Shown: positions 26,076 to 35,061 of the stretch, one piece after another | How positions within the stretch are numbered: the first letter of the stretch is position 1 | Layout: the number at the start of each line of letters is the position of its first letter | Origin: Domibacillus epiphyticus | Lineage (GTDB): Bacteria; Bacillota; Bacilli; Bacillales; Domibacillaceae | Assembly (NCBI RefSeq): GCF_001975785.1 | Contig: NZ_MSFI01000031.1 | Span: 1 to 55,935, forward strand | DNA length: 55,935 nt | Direction: 5' to 3' | Notes under the pieces: generated by a model | What the model was told of the DNA's origin: nothing | The model's input: only the letters and a program-made list of their open reading frames with translations | The model's database searches: none | Position numbers and translations under genes: made by a program

Positions 26076-26276
26076 ATGTCTAACTCACGAGGCAGCCGAA
26101 ATCAATTGATTGTCCCCGGGGCAGAAAGAGTTCTTGAGCAATTCAAATTCGAAATAGCTGAAGAATTCGGAGTGACACTAGGCGCAGACACAACCGCCCG
26201 TGGCAACGGTTCAACCGGTGGCGAAATTACCAAGCGTTTAATTCGTATGGCTCAGCAAGAGCTCCGTGACCGTTAA
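26076..26276 (+). CDS. small acid-soluble spore protein, alpha/beta type
   Basis: 66 residues. It has the two conserved DNA-binding segments of alpha/beta SASPs: [21 protein letters not shown] (which includes the GPR protease cleavage region) and [16 protein letters not shown]. Such proteins coat spore DNA, shift it to an A-like form and protect it from UV and chemicals; they are degraded at germination. The ATG at 26076 follows GAGGTGG; the in-frame GTG at 26064 overlaps that site. Monocistronic with a SigG-like promoter and a terminator. The N-terminal [15 protein letters not shown] is typical of SspA-D and related proteins. Confidence 0.95.
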   Translation: MSNSRGSRNQLIVPGAERVLEQFKFEIAEEFGVTLGADTTARGNGSTGGEITKRLIRMAQQELRDR

Positions 26277-26286
26277 CGATTCTTTT

Positions 26287-26317
26287 TAAAATCCATCCCT
26301 TGCCGGGTGGATTTTTT
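26287..26317 (+). terminator. terminator of the SASP gene
   Basis: AAAATCCATCC...GGGTGGATTTTTT hairpin, ending in six Ts, directly after the SASP stop. Confidence 0.8.
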
Positions 26318-26359
26318 CATGAAAAAGTCCCGTTCAATTGAACAGGACGTACTTACATT

Positions 26360-27118
26360 TTATTCTTTCTCTTCTTTATCCGTATACGGGTCATGTTCAT
26401 ATCCTGGCAGATCCCCATATGATGTCATGATTCCTTCTTCATCCAATTCATCTTCATACTGTTCATGTTGTTTATTTGGATAAACCCGAATATTTTTTCC
26501 GTTTATATCTACTCCAACAAAGTTCTCAAAATCTTCAACATATCCAACGTTCTCTCCTGCCTCTACATACATGTCATCATATTCCTTTGGCGGATCGGCA
26601 AAATCTGAAGGGGATTCAGACGTTCCATAATTTGCAACATCCTGCCACGAATCTTCAGAATCATACGCTACATTTTCGTCTTCCTCATCTAAATCAAACT
26701 TTCCAAACGGAGGGGTTAATACCTCTTCTTCAATGGGGCGATGGCGTGAGATTTCTTGATCCGATGTATGCTTTACACAGAAAAGTGCTGTTGGAATTGC
26801 TTCTAAACGTTCAAGCGGTATGTCTTCATTGCATGTTTGACATTTTCCGTATTTCCCATTTTTAATCGCTTCTAATGCTTTGTCAATTTCTTGAAGTTCC
26901 AGCATAGAATGTTCATTTAGCGCGATATCTTTTTCCCTCTCATATAACTCTGTTCCAATGTCTCCAGGGTGGTTGTCATAAACGGATAGTTCTCTCATGG
27001 AATCAGAAAGGCTTCTTTGTAAGTTATAATGATCATTATCCTCAAAGCGGTTCCCTAATTCTTTCTTCCTTTCAAGTAACTCAGTCTGAAGATTTGATAG
27101 TTGTTCTTTTGTCAGCAT
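26360..27118 (-). CDS. yteA: TraR/DksA-type zinc-finger protein, YteA-like sporulation protein
   Basis: 252 residues. The N-terminal half matches YteA of Bacillus: MLTKEQLSNLQTELLERKKE, then LSVYDNHPGDIGTELYEREKDIAL, then YGKCQTCNEDIPLERLEAIPTA with one Cys pair of the zinc finger and a second FCVKH half-site. The C-terminal half is very acidic, low in hydrophobics and probably disordered (residues 140-252). YteA-family proteins belong to sporulation regulons. The gene lies between the SASP and Ku genes on the minus strand and is probably monocistronic. Confidence 0.85.
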   Translation of the reverse strand: MLTKEQLSNLQTELLERKKELGNRFEDNDHYNLQRSLSDSMRELSVYDNHPGDIGTELYEREKDIALNEHSMLELQEIDKALEAIKNGKYGKCQTCNEDIPLERLEAIPTALFCVKHTSDQEISRHRPIEEEVLTPPFGKFDLDEEDENVAYDSEDSWQDVANYGTSESPSDFADPPKEYDDMYVEAGENVGYVEDFENFVGVDINGKNIRVYPNKQHEQYEDELDEEGIMTSYGDLPGYEHDPYTDKEEKE

Positions 27119-27184
27119 GTCATTCCCAACCTTTTCTCTGTCGTATTTATGTGATTACTTTATTTTCTGTTTTATGGATGAGCA

Positions 27185-28012
27185 TCATGCATTTTTCTTC
27201 GCTTTAGATTGCCGCTTTCTCGGGGCAGGAGTTTTCTTCTTTGTTTTGTCAAGGGAAGCTTGAAGAGCTGCCATTAAATCGGTAACATTTGATGCTGCTG
27301 GCTGTTTCCCAATCGACGTTACCGTTTCCTTGCCCGCTTTTTTCTCCTCGATTAATTCCATTAATGCCGTTCGGTAGTCATCGTGATATTTTTCAGGTTC
27401 AAATGTGGTTGTTAACTGTTCAACTAACATAAGAGCCGTATCAAGCTCTTTTTTATTGACCGATGGATTGCTCGGGACATTCGGCACATCTTGAACATTC
27501 CGAACCTCGTCTGGAAAATGGATTGTTTCCATTAACAACGTCTCTTTATATACCCGGACAACTGCAAGCTGCTCCTTTGAACGAATCATGATTTTGGCAA
27601 CACCTATTTTTCCAGATTCGACTAGTGCCTTCATTAAAAGCGAATAGGCTTTCCCTCCGCCAGTATCTGGAGCTAAAAAATAGCTTCGTTCAAAGTAAAT
27701 AGGATCAATTTCTTCCAGTTTTACGAAATCGATGATTTCAACAGCTTTATCTTCATTTTCTTTTTTTAGTTTTTCCAAATCATCTTCATCCAGCACGACA
27801 AACTTTCCTTTTGTATACTCAAAGGCCTTAACTATATGCTCATCTTTTACTTCTTTTTCACATCCAGGACAAACTTTTTGATAATTGATTGGTGTATGAC
27901 ATTCTTTATGAAGCTGCCGCAGTTTAATGTCTTTATTTTCTGTCGCAGTGTGCAGCTTTACAGGTATATTAACAAGTCCAAAGCTAATGCTTCCTTTCCA
28001 TACAGTGTGCAT
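27185..28012 (-). CDS. ku: non-homologous end-joining protein Ku
   Basis: Ring-forming homodimer that binds double-strand DNA ends and recruits LigD. 275 residues from the ATG at 28012 (MHTVWKGSISFGLVNIPVKL, the family start), which follows TAGGTGGAG; the GTG at 28021 lies in that site. The core Ku domain spans about 1-200, with CHTPINYQKVCPGCEKEV near residue 38. The C-terminus is a Lys/Arg-rich tail (KTKKKTPAPRKRQSKAKKNA) used for DNA binding and LigD contact. It is divergent from ligD, separated by about 110 bases. In B. subtilis the pair is made in the forespore. Confidence 0.95.
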   Translation of the reverse strand: MHTVWKGSISFGLVNIPVKLHTATENKDIKLRQLHKECHTPINYQKVCPGCEKEVKDEHIVKAFEYTKGKFVVLDEDDLEKLKKENEDKAVEIIDFVKLEEIDPIYFERSYFLAPDTGGGKAYSLLMKALVESGKIGVAKIMIRSKEQLAVVRVYKETLLMETIHFPDEVRNVQDVPNVPSNPSVNKKELDTALMLVEQLTTTFEPEKYHDDYRTALMELIEEKKAGKETVTSIGKQPAASNVTDLMAALQASLDKTKKKTPAPRKRQSKAKKNA

Positions 28013-28125
28013 TTTCTCCACCTACTTTTTTCTTTTACTATGCAAAGATTTCTTCATATTTATGTATAGGAGCGAGAAATAATCAAACCATAAATACAAA
28101 ACATATGGAGAGAAGGTTAATGTGA

Positions 28126-29961
28126 TTGAAGCCAATGCTTTTAACTGCTGCAACTGAGATCCCCACAGGCAATGACTGGCTGTATGAAGCGAAATATGAC
28201 GGTTTTCGCTGCGTCCTGGAATGGGAAAAGAACACACCCATTCTAAAGAGCAGGAACGGAAAAATTCTTAATCATGCATTTCCTGAAATCATTAGCTTCT
28301 GCCATGACATTTATGATAAAATGATCCCTTTTTTACCATTATCGCTGGATGGTGAATTGGTGTTTTTACGAAACAATTATCAAAGTCACTTTTCTACGGT
28401 TCAGTTGCGTGGCCGAATGCGAAAACGTAGTGTCATTACAAATCATGTTCAAAAATTTCCTTGCCATTACGTTATTTTTGATCTTTTAACATTAAAAGGC
28501 CAGAAATTAAGTGATTTTCCATTAACAATACGAAAGCAGAAGCTGAATAGTCTTTTTAAAGCAGCTGGTCTTCCATCTTACGTTAATTATGAAGATCCTA
28601 AGCGGTTACAAGCGATTAATGTGTATGAAGACAGCAGACGAATATGGAAGAATATTACCGTAAACAATGGGGAAGGAATTGTAGCCAAAAAAAAAGCAAG
28701 CACCTGGAACATTGATAAAAGAACCATTCATTGGTTAAAAATTAAAAATTGGCGATATGTCACTGTCATCCTGACAAAATATGATCAAAAAAATGGATTC
28801 TTTCATGGAGGTATATATAAAGGAACGACCATTAAGGAGATTGTTGTCTTCCGGCATGGTCTTACGAAAGAAGAGGAAAAAACATTAAAACAATTGTTTC
28901 AATCTAAAGGGAAACAAGTAACCAAAATGAGCTGGGAGATTGAACCGTCTATTTGTGTCGATATCGCCTGTATTGATTTTGATGGAGTGCAAGTTAGAGA
29001 ACCTTTATTTCATGCGTTTAATTTTGAGATAGAACCGGAAGAATGTCATTGGCAGCACATGCAGCGTCAGCTCTTCCCTCTTCCGGAAACAGTACCGGTG
29101 ACACATCCAGAAAAACCGATTGTGCCTATTCTAAACATACAAAAAAACGATTATTTATTATATTTACAAAACGCAGCACCGGCTCTTTTGCCCTTTTTAC
29201 ATGAAAGACTGCTTACTGTTATTCGATATCCACACGGCGTCATGGAAGAACACTTTTATCAAAAAAGCTGTCCGGATTATGCACCTGAATTCGTTACAGC
29301 GGAACAAGTGGATGATATTCGTTACATTATATGTAATGATATGGAAACGCTGCTATGGCTGGGAAATCAACTTGCACTTGAGTTTCACATCCCTTATCAA
29401 ACTAGACATACCGTTAATCCGACGGAAATTGTTTTTGACTTGGATCCTCCTTCCGTAAACGAATTTCCTTTAGCCATCAAAGCAGCCTTGCAAATGAAAG
29501 CTATTTTTGATCAATTTGAACTTCGATCTTTTGTGAAAACCTCCGGGGGAAAAGGTCTGCAAGTCTATATTCCATTACCCGCAAACACTTTTTCGTATGA
29601 AGAAACACGTCTTTTCATAAAATTTGTATGTACTTTCCTATGTGAACAGGAGCCACATTCGTTTACGACTGAGCGGTTGAAGAAAAACCGTCAAAACAAA
29701 TTGTATCTTGACTATATCCAGCATGATGAAGGAAAGACAATTATAGCGCCCTATTCTCCGAGAGGTAACAAACGCGGTCTTATTGCCACACCACTTTACT
29801 GGGAAGAAATAAATAGCTCGTTAAAACCGGATTTGTTTACAATGACTGCTGTTTTAGATCGATTAAAAAACGAAGGAAATCCTTTTCGTTCCTTTTGGGA
29901 AGCAGCAGAGACACAACGATTTAACAATGTAGTAACTCAACTAAAGGAGTTAACAAAATAA
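28126..29961 (+). CDS. ligD: NHEJ multifunctional DNA ligase/polymerase LigD
   Basis: 611 residues, the same length as B. subtilis LigD (YkoU). An N-terminal ATP-dependent ligase domain (about 1-300) has motif I EAKYDGFR (Lys23), YVIFDLLTL, EGIVAKKK and WLKIKNW. A C-terminal archaeo-eukaryotic primase-type polymerase domain (about 330-600) has FDLDPPS and SGGKGLQVYIPL. No phosphoesterase domain is present, as in other Bacillus LigD proteins. The start is TTG at 28126; GAGAAGG lies about nine bases upstream. With Ku it repairs double-strand breaks, notably in germinating spores. Confidence 0.95.
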   Translation: MKPMLLTAATEIPTGNDWLYEAKYDGFRCVLEWEKNTPILKSRNGKILNHAFPEIISFCHDIYDKMIPFLPLSLDGELVFLRNNYQSHFSTVQLRGRMRKRSVITNHVQKFPCHYVIFDLLTLKGQKLSDFPLTIRKQKLNSLFKAAGLPSYVNYEDPKRLQAINVYEDSRRIWKNITVNNGEGIVAKKKASTWNIDKRTIHWLKIKNWRYVTVILTKYDQKNGFFHGGIYKGTTIKEIVVFRHGLTKEEEKTLKQLFQSKGKQVTKMSWEIEPSICVDIACIDFDGVQVREPLFHAFNFEIEPEECHWQHMQRQLFPLPETVPVTHPEKPIVPILNIQKNDYLLYLQNAAPALLPFLHERLLTVIRYPHGVMEEHFYQKSCPDYAPEFVTAEQVDDIRYIICNDMETLLWLGNQLALEFHIPYQTRHTVNPTEIVFDLDPPSVNEFPLAIKAALQMKAIFDQFELRSFVKTSGGKGLQVYIPLPANTFSYEETRLFIKFVCTFLCEQEPHSFTTERLKKNRQNKLYLDYIQHDEGKTIIAPYSPRGNKRGLIATPLYWEEINSSLKPDLFTMTAVLDRLKNEGNPFRSFWEAAETQRFNNVVTQLKELTK

Positions 29962-30085
29962 GATATGGAAACCTCGTAATATGTTTAGTGATGTATTTTT
30001 ATTCAGAAAAAAATGGACATATACGAAAGACCTGATTAAAATATTCTTATGACATTACTTTTTAACCAGAATGGGGATTTAACAT

Positions 30086-30271
30086 ATGAGATTGGACACG
30101 ATTGATATAAAAAAATTAGAAGAAATCGAGGTGTTTTTACTTATTAAAGAAATTGGCAGGTTACTAACAGATTACGGAAAATGTACAGACGAAACAATTA
30201 GAGAAAGAATTCATCAGGATATTTTACTTTTAAGCAGCGTGATCAATGTCAATTGCGAACAACATAATTGA
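30086..30271 (+). CDS. small hypothetical protein, 61 residues
   Basis: MRLDTIDIKKLEEIEVFLLI and on; predicted mostly helical, acidic, no membrane segment. TGGGGAT lies about eight bases upstream of the ATG, a weak ribosome binding site. It follows ligD on the same strand after 125 bases. No family recognised. Confidence 0.45.
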   Translation: MRLDTIDIKKLEEIEVFLLIKEIGRLLTDYGKCTDETIRERIHQDILLLSSVINVNCEQHN

Positions 30272-30405
30272 TTTCTAAAAATAAACCTTACACTCCTTCC
30301 TACTATACTTCATACGGTACAACGATAAGCTTTTGATACTTCATTGCCGATACCCTTGAACGGACAACATTGTTATTAACGAACCGCAAACCAATTGAAT
30401 TATTT

Positions 30406-30452
30406 CGGAGTCATTCCGCAGGGGGGTGTTCAGCCCCCTTGCAGTGACTTCG
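30406..30452. repeat. long GC-rich hairpin element
   Basis: Outer arms CGGAGTCA (30406-30413) and TGACTTCG (30445-30452); inner arms GCAGGGGGG (30418-30426) and CCCCCTTGC (30434-30442); loop TGTTCAG. All 17 pairs form if G-U is allowed. There is no T-run, so it is not a terminator. GC content is far above its surroundings. It may be a REP/MITE-like unit or a structured RNA. Confidence 0.5.
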
Positions 30453-30599
30453 TTCTGACAGGCATAAAAATCTACCCTTTTAAAATATTAATACAAAAAT
30501 AGACCGCCAGCTGTACACAGCAAGCCCCTGCCAGTATATCCATATTGAACAATTATTCCATTTATCAGGAAACTTGGATGGATGGTATTGGATTAGCCT

Positions 30600-30755
30600 A
30601 TTGTTGTTTTCTAACAACCAAAAAATGCAATTTGCTTTTGTTAGTATGGAACATATATTTAAGTCAATCTGGATTGCTATCTCCGCAAGTTCAGGTCTTA
30701 TACCATTTATAATGGTGCGCATATCTAATAATTTCATCACACTATTTCCCTGCAA
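30600..30755 (-). pseudogene. fragment of an RsbR-type STAS-domain protein
   Basis: The minus strand reads MKLLDMRTIINGIRPELAEI then AIQIDLNICSILTKAN, which matches the helix-strand-helix of STAS domains in RsbR paralogues (pattern xTIITGIRPEIAxxAVxLxIDLxxIxTxAxL). The N-terminal globin-like half and the rest of the STAS domain are absent. This is a remnant. The rest of the 30.27-31.08 kb stretch holds the hairpin at 30406, a plus-strand terminator at 30855-30878 and the chemoreceptor terminator. Confidence 0.5.
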
Positions 30756-30854
30756 TTATCATAAGATAATCCATTTTTGTATAAAATTTTTCTGAATTTG
30801 CCATACTGTTATTGTTCGATTCCCAGCCCTTTCCATGGGCACTATCATTTTTTG

Positions 30855-30878
30855 AGCCGGGTCTAACCGGCTTTTTTT
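30855..30878 (+). terminator. orphan plus-strand terminator
   Basis: AGCCGG-gtctaa-CCGGCT followed by six further Ts. No intact plus-strand gene lies directly upstream. Confidence 0.65.
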
Positions 30879-31043
30879 ATCAAGTTTTCTTTTTCCCACT
30901 AGGGAATTTAACTATGACATCTTCAACGATAACAATAGCCAGTCATTCTGCATTTATTTTTATGCAGTTAGCAGCCATAGGGTTTCATATTTCCATACCT
31001 GATGTCTTCCTGCAAAAAAACTCAACTTCAGTTGTTAAAAAGT

Positions 31044-31066
31044 AAAAAAGCCAGGTTTCCCTGGCA
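31044..31066 (-). terminator. terminator of the chemoreceptor gene
   Basis: GCCAGG (31050-31055) and CCTGGC (31060-31065) with loop TTTC; six Ts on the minus strand. It lies 15 bases after the stop codon. Confidence 0.85.
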
Positions 31067-31080
31067 AAAAGACAAAACAA

Positions 31081-32787
31081 TTATAATTTAAATTTCCCGA
31101 CTACACTTTGCAGCTGTTCTGCCGTTACAGCTAAAGCACCCGCTGATGAATGGATTTCTTCTGTAGAAGCCAATTGTTCTTGCGTCGCTGCCGAAACATT
31201 TTGTGCGCCAGAGGCAGATTGCTCAGCAACCCTATTCACATCCTGAATGGAGTAAGACACTTGTTCAATTCCAGCCGATAGCTGCTGTACGGCAGATGTT
31301 ATTTCTGTCATTTGATCAGTTACAGCATTTACGGCCTCTTGAATATGGGTAAATGTATCTCCCGCTCTATTTACAACTTGAATCCCATTTCCAACTTCAT
31401 CCGTTGCAGAAGCCATTGAGTCGATAACGTCATTCGTATCTGCTTGTATTTGCAAGATCAAATTTGTAATATGGCTGGCTGAAGCAGAGGACTGTTCAGC
31501 CAAGTTCCTCACTTCATTAGCAACTACTGCAAATCCGAGTCCATGCTCTCCTGCTCGAGCAGCTTCAATGGCAGCGTTAAGTGCCAATAAATTCGTCTGA
31601 TCGGAAATAGCGGTAATCACCTGCGTAATTTGTTCAATTTCCTTAGAACGTTCGCCAAGCCCCCGTATAGCACTTGATAAGTTTGTAACTTTGTTATTGA
31701 TCGCAATCATCTGTGTAATGGAGTCTTGTATCGCACGGCTTCCTTCTTCTGATTGCTTCGCGGCCTCTATTGAATTATCAGAAATTTCCAGTGAGTTTTC
31801 AGCAATTTTTTGTGAACTTGCTGAAATTTCTTGTATAATTCTTGAGCTTTCTTGTACACTTTGCACTTGATTTTCGGCTCCTGCTGCTAACTCTTGGATG
31901 GTATAAGAAATGTTTTCTGCTGCTTGACTGCTTTGTTCAGAGCTTGAATTTAATTGCTCTGATGACGCTGCTACTTGTTCAGACGTATGGTTCACAGTAG
32001 AAATTATTTCCTTCAGTCCTTGAATCATCTTATTAAAAGAAAAGCTTAATGAACCAATTTCATCATTCGATTGATAATTGCTTTTTGCGGTCAGGTCACC
32101 AGCTGCAGCTTTCGTCATTAATCCTTCTATTTCTTTCACTGGGTTTGCTATGCTTTTGACAATAAGCCCTCCAACTACAACTGATACGATTATCCCAGCT
32201 AATGTAACGCTAGATAAAATAATAATTGAATTCTGTACATCCTCTTTATTCTCATTATTGACTTGTTTTGCATCATCGGAATTATATATCACAAGCTCCT
32301 GTATGACGTTTTCTAATTTATTTATTGAAGACGAAACTTCTTCTGTATAAATTTGATAGGCTTCTTCGTTTTTGCTATCCGCGCTTAACTTGATTACTTG
32401 ATCTCTTATTGCTATGTATTTAACGACAATTTGATCCATTTCCTTAAGCTTTTCTAATTCATACGGACTATCTGTTTGGTACTGGCTTCTCAAAGCTCCG
32501 TTCTCTTCTGCGAGCTTTTCAATTTCGGATAACAACCTATCATGTTCACTCTGTTCTTTCGTCAGCATCATCTCTAATAAAGTTGCTTTAACCGATTGTT
32601 CATTCTCTTGAATCATCAGCAATTTCTCTATAGGAATTAATTTGCTATCATACATCTCCTCTAGTTTCTTTTGCATAGCAAGTTCCTGACTAATAGCTGT
32701 AAACCCAACGACAATGACGCTAATTGCTGAAATAAGAATCAGAACCATTAATTTTTGTGCGATCTTTAAATTTTGTATCATGTTCAT
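31081..32787 (-). CDS. methyl-accepting chemotaxis protein
   Basis: 568-residue transmembrane chemoreceptor. Order: short cytoplasmic N-terminus, first membrane segment (about 12-32), an extracellular four-helix-bundle sensor (about 35-185), second membrane segment (about 187-210), HAMP (about 211-265), then the long coiled-coil signalling domain whose hairpin tip reads [20 protein letters not shown] and [16 protein letters not shown] and binds CheA/CheW. Length is typical. There is no C-terminal CheR-binding pentapeptide. GAGGAG lies seven bases before the ATG. The ligand is unknown; the adjacent catabolic island makes an aromatic acid only one of many options. Confidence 0.93.
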   Translation of the reverse strand: MNMIQNLKIAQKLMVLILISAISVIVVGFTAISQELAMQKKLEEMYDSKLIPIEKLLMIQENEQSVKATLLEMMLTKEQSEHDRLLSEIEKLAEENGALRSQYQTDSPYELEKLKEMDQIVVKYIAIRDQVIKLSADSKNEEAYQIYTEEVSSSINKLENVIQELVIYNSDDAKQVNNENKEDVQNSIIILSSVTLAGIIVSVVVGGLIVKSIANPVKEIEGLMTKAAAGDLTAKSNYQSNDEIGSLSFSFNKMIQGLKEIISTVNHTSEQVAASSEQLNSSSEQSSQAAENISYTIQELAAGAENQVQSVQESSRIIQEISASSQKIAENSLEISDNSIEAAKQSEEGSRAIQDSITQMIAINNKVTNLSSAIRGLGERSKEIEQITQVITAISDQTNLLALNAAIEAARAGEHGLGFAVVANEVRNLAEQSSASASHITNLILQIQADTNDVIDSMASATDEVGNGIQVVNRAGDTFTHIQEAVNAVTDQMTEITSAVQQLSAGIEQVSYSIQDVNRVAEQSASGAQNVSAATQEQLASTEEIHSSAGALAVTAEQLQSVVGKFKL

Positions 32788-32969
32788 CTGTCTACTCCTC
32801 TAATATTTTATATTATAATTATTATTAATAAAAATTAATTACAAAAAACCTTCGACCAATTATACATTCAATTAGGCATTATGTCTATTGGTAAATAGGT
32901 ACAATTAACTATATTTCTATTTCCGTTTCAAAACCACTCATTCTGTAAAATTCATTGGACTAAAAATCT

Positions 32970-33025
32970 TATAAAAAAAAGACAGAAAAGCTTTTACCTA
33001 ATAAAAGATAAAAGTTTTTCTGTCT
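32970..33025 (-). terminator. terminator of gsiB
   Basis: AGACAGAAAAGCTTTTA (32980-32996) and TAAAAGTTTTTCTGTCT (33009-33025), with one mismatch, followed on the minus strand by eight Ts. It lies 35 bases after the gsiB stop. Confidence 0.8.
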
Positions 33026-33059
33026 ACTTAAAATTCTATAATTATCCTTGATTCATTAT

Positions 33060-33269
33060 TTAGTTGTTATTTCGACTGTTGGATCTTCCGCCTTTTTCGC
33101 CGATCTCCTCATAAAATTCTCTATCGTGATTTCTGGATGTAGCTTCTCCGCCTTTTTGACCGATTTCTTGATAAAATTCTTTATCATGGTTTTTTGACGT
33201 AGCTTCTCCGCCCATGCGACCTGCTTCCTCGCGACTCATTTTACCTTCATTATCGTTCCTGTTTGCCAT
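33060..33269 (-). CDS. gsiB: general stress protein with KGG repeats, GsiB-like
   Basis: 69-residue, very hydrophilic glucose-starvation-inducible-type protein. It has the GsiB start (MSREEAGRMGG) and two full copies of a 20-residue repeat (GGEATSKNHDKEFYQEIGQK), against five in the B. subtilis protein. These repeats resemble plant LEA group 1 motifs and are thought to protect during desiccation. AGGAGG lies eight bases before the ATG. A SigB-like promoter is centred about 57 bases upstream, as in B. subtilis, where gsiB is a model SigB gene. Confidence 0.93.
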   Translation of the reverse strand: MANRNDNEGKMSREEAGRMGGEATSKNHDKEFYQEIGQKGGEATSRNHDREFYEEIGEKGGRSNSRNNN

Positions 33270-33313
33270 CTTACATTCCTCCTTAGTGAGTATGATTGTG
33301 ACACACTAGTTGG

Positions 33314-33338
33314 ATTCCCGATTCTAAAAAGAATAAAC
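33314..33338 (-). promoter_or_regulatory. SigB-like promoter of gsiB
   Basis: Minus strand: GTTTAT (33338-33333), 13-base spacer, GGGAAT (33319-33314). Close to the SigB consensus GTTTAA-N12-15-GGGTAT. Confidence 0.65.
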
Positions 33339-33482
33339 TCTTTTTTAAATTTTAGTATTAGTTTCCCAATAATTATTTATTTTAATTCAATTAACTTACT
33401 AAGCTAATTTACCAAAAGTGGTGTATAATAGGGTTGTACTATTCTTTTTCTAATTTATATATTTAAGTATTGAGGAGAAAAA

Positions 33483-33968
33483 ATGGAGAGAAATTTAACG
33501 AGTACGGTTCACGACGTAGAAATTGCCCCAAAAAACATATCCACTCTTCCTGCCGTTGTTCAGCATTTGCTCGCCAAGTCGGACAGTTCTGTTTCAGTTA
33601 AAATTGAGCGATCTCCTAACCGAAACACAATTGCCGGTGGAAAATATAGTTTATCAAATAACTGTATTACACTTTATCTAGATGGTATTCAAAAGCAATG
33701 CGAAATTCTTTATGGATCACTTAAACCGTATGAAAAGCATCTCGCCGCTGTCTTCGCCCACGAACTTGGCCACGCGGAAGATAAGGAGTTAACCGCGCTT
33801 TCCGAACAGCTGGAAAAGACCGTAGATCCATTGGAAAAAAAACGGATCGCGTTACGAATTGAAACAAACGCATGGCGCTATGCCAATCAATTGTTGAATA
33901 GTGAAAATGAAGATTTCATGAAGCTCCTTATGCATTTTTCATTGGAGCCATATCATGCTGCTTGTTAA
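33483..33968 (+). CDS. small zincin-like protein with HELGH motif
   Basis: 161 residues, no signal peptide or membrane segment. A HELGH zinc-protease motif lies near residue 93 (FAHELGHAEDKEL), and a downstream IETNAWRYANQLL segment near residue 125 could provide the third zinc ligand (Glu), as in gluzincins. The N-terminal 80 residues are beta-rich. I do not recognise the family; it is not a typical ImmA, SprT or M50 protein. GAGGAG lies five to six bases before the ATG, and TATAAT occurs about 60 bases upstream. Flanked by terminators, it is monocistronic. Confidence 0.75.
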   Translation: MERNLTSTVHDVEIAPKNISTLPAVVQHLLAKSDSSVSVKIERSPNRNTIAGGKYSLSNNCITLYLDGIQKQCEILYGSLKPYEKHLAAVFAHELGHAEDKELTALSEQLEKTVDPLEKKRIALRIETNAWRYANQLLNSENEDFMKLLMHFSLEPYHAAC

Positions 33969-34028
33969 TTAAAAAATCTAAGCAAGACATAATGAAAGCA
34001 AGTTCTATAAAGTACCTCTCAAAGAAAA

Positions 34029-34065
34029 CGAATAATCCGCTGTCGAGTTGACAGCGGATTATTCG
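34029..34065. terminator. strong bidirectional terminator
   Basis: CGAATAATCCGCTGTC (34029-34044) and GACAGCGGATTATTCG (34050-34065), sixteen-base perfect arms. It separates the convergent zincin and nitrilase genes. Confidence 0.85.
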
Positions 34066-34085
34066 TTTATGGGGTTGTTATACCG

Positions 34086-34973
34086 TTACTGTTTGACCGC
34101 CGTTTGAAAAGGAGGATATTTCGCATACATGCTTTCTCTCCGGGTCCTGTCGTAAAATGTTGTTGCCGCTCCTGACTTACGATTTTTATAGAGCTCATCA
34201 ATATCAACTGTTCCTGTAATCACCGTATTTTGATTTGTACCCGCTTCTGTAACAACTCCATTGTATGGAAATGCTAGATCGCAAGGACTCAAAATTGAAG
34301 CCCTGCCATAGCCAGCCGCCGATACAGGAATAGCTGGATCACCAACTGTAGGACAATGAACAAAATATACTTGATTTTCAATGCTCCGCGCTTGCGCACA
34401 ATGGCGCACTCTCCAAAAACCTGCTTCTGAAAACGTATAAGACGGGCAGAAAATAATTTCGGCGCCCTTTAAACTCAAGATTCTTGAGATCTCAGGAATT
34501 TCAGCCTCATAACAGATGGCGATCCCAATCTTTGCAGGTCCTATATCATACACTTCCAGCTCATTGCCTTCGCTCGTTTGCCAATCGGCTTCAGCCGGGA
34601 AAATGTGCGTTTTCTTATGTTCAATATTACGACCGTCTTTGTCGAACACATAACAAATATTAAAGTACTTATCCTCTCTTCTTTCCAGGTGGGATCCCGC
34701 AATAATGACTTGCTTTCTCTGGATGGCCAAATTCCTAAACAAGTTTTTATAGTCGTCTGTATACTCTGAGACTCTTACGAGGTCACTCGCTTCGAATTGA
34801 TCTGAATTCGGAAAGCTATTTAAAAGACCTAACGTAACTAGCTCAGGAAATATGACATAATCCGATTCTTCCGGTACTTGATTAATCATCGACTTCACTT
34901 GAGATGCAAATTCCTCAAAATTTGTTAGCGGTTTAAGCTTAAGTTGACAAGCGGATATTTTAACGTTTCGCAC
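34086..34973 (-). CDS. carbon-nitrogen hydrolase (nitrilase superfamily)
   Basis: 295-residue cytosolic amidase or nitrilase. The catalytic triad is visible: Glu44 in FPELVTLG, Lys122 in KKTHIF and Cys155 in AICYEAEIPE. The preference for amide over nitrile is suggested by the CYEAEIPE context but is not proven. The start is GTG at 34973, eight bases after AAGGAGG. It is the second gene of a two-gene operon with a polysaccharide-deacetylase-fold gene (88 bases apart). Together they may open and hydrolyse a cyclic amide or ureide; the substrate is unknown. Confidence 0.87.
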   Translation of the reverse strand: MRNVKISACQLKLKPLTNFEEFASQVKSMINQVPEESDYVIFPELVTLGLLNSFPNSDQFEASDLVRVSEYTDDYKNLFRNLAIQRKQVIIAGSHLERREDKYFNICYVFDKDGRNIEHKKTHIFPAEADWQTSEGNELEVYDIGPAKIGIAICYEAEIPEISRILSLKGAEIIFCPSYTFSEAGFWRVRHCAQARSIENQVYFVHCPTVGDPAIPVSAAGYGRASILSPCDLAFPYNGVVTEAGTNQNTVITGTVDIDELYKNRKSGAATTFYDRTRRESMYAKYPPFQTAVKQ

Positions 34974-35061
34974 GCCTGATGCCTCCTTATTTATCTAAAT
35001 GTGCTATAGGCTTCCCGGCCCGTGAAAAACTTGTACAATTCTTCTACTTTATTAAGAATAA

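Noticed and set aside
26476-26865. 129-codon ORF opposite yteA
   Set aside because: Shadow of an intact, recognisable gene; no translation signal.
30814-30824. GTTCGATTCCC, which looks like a tRNA T-loop
   Set aside because: The flanking bases do not form the T-stem, and no acceptor, D or anticodon arms are present.
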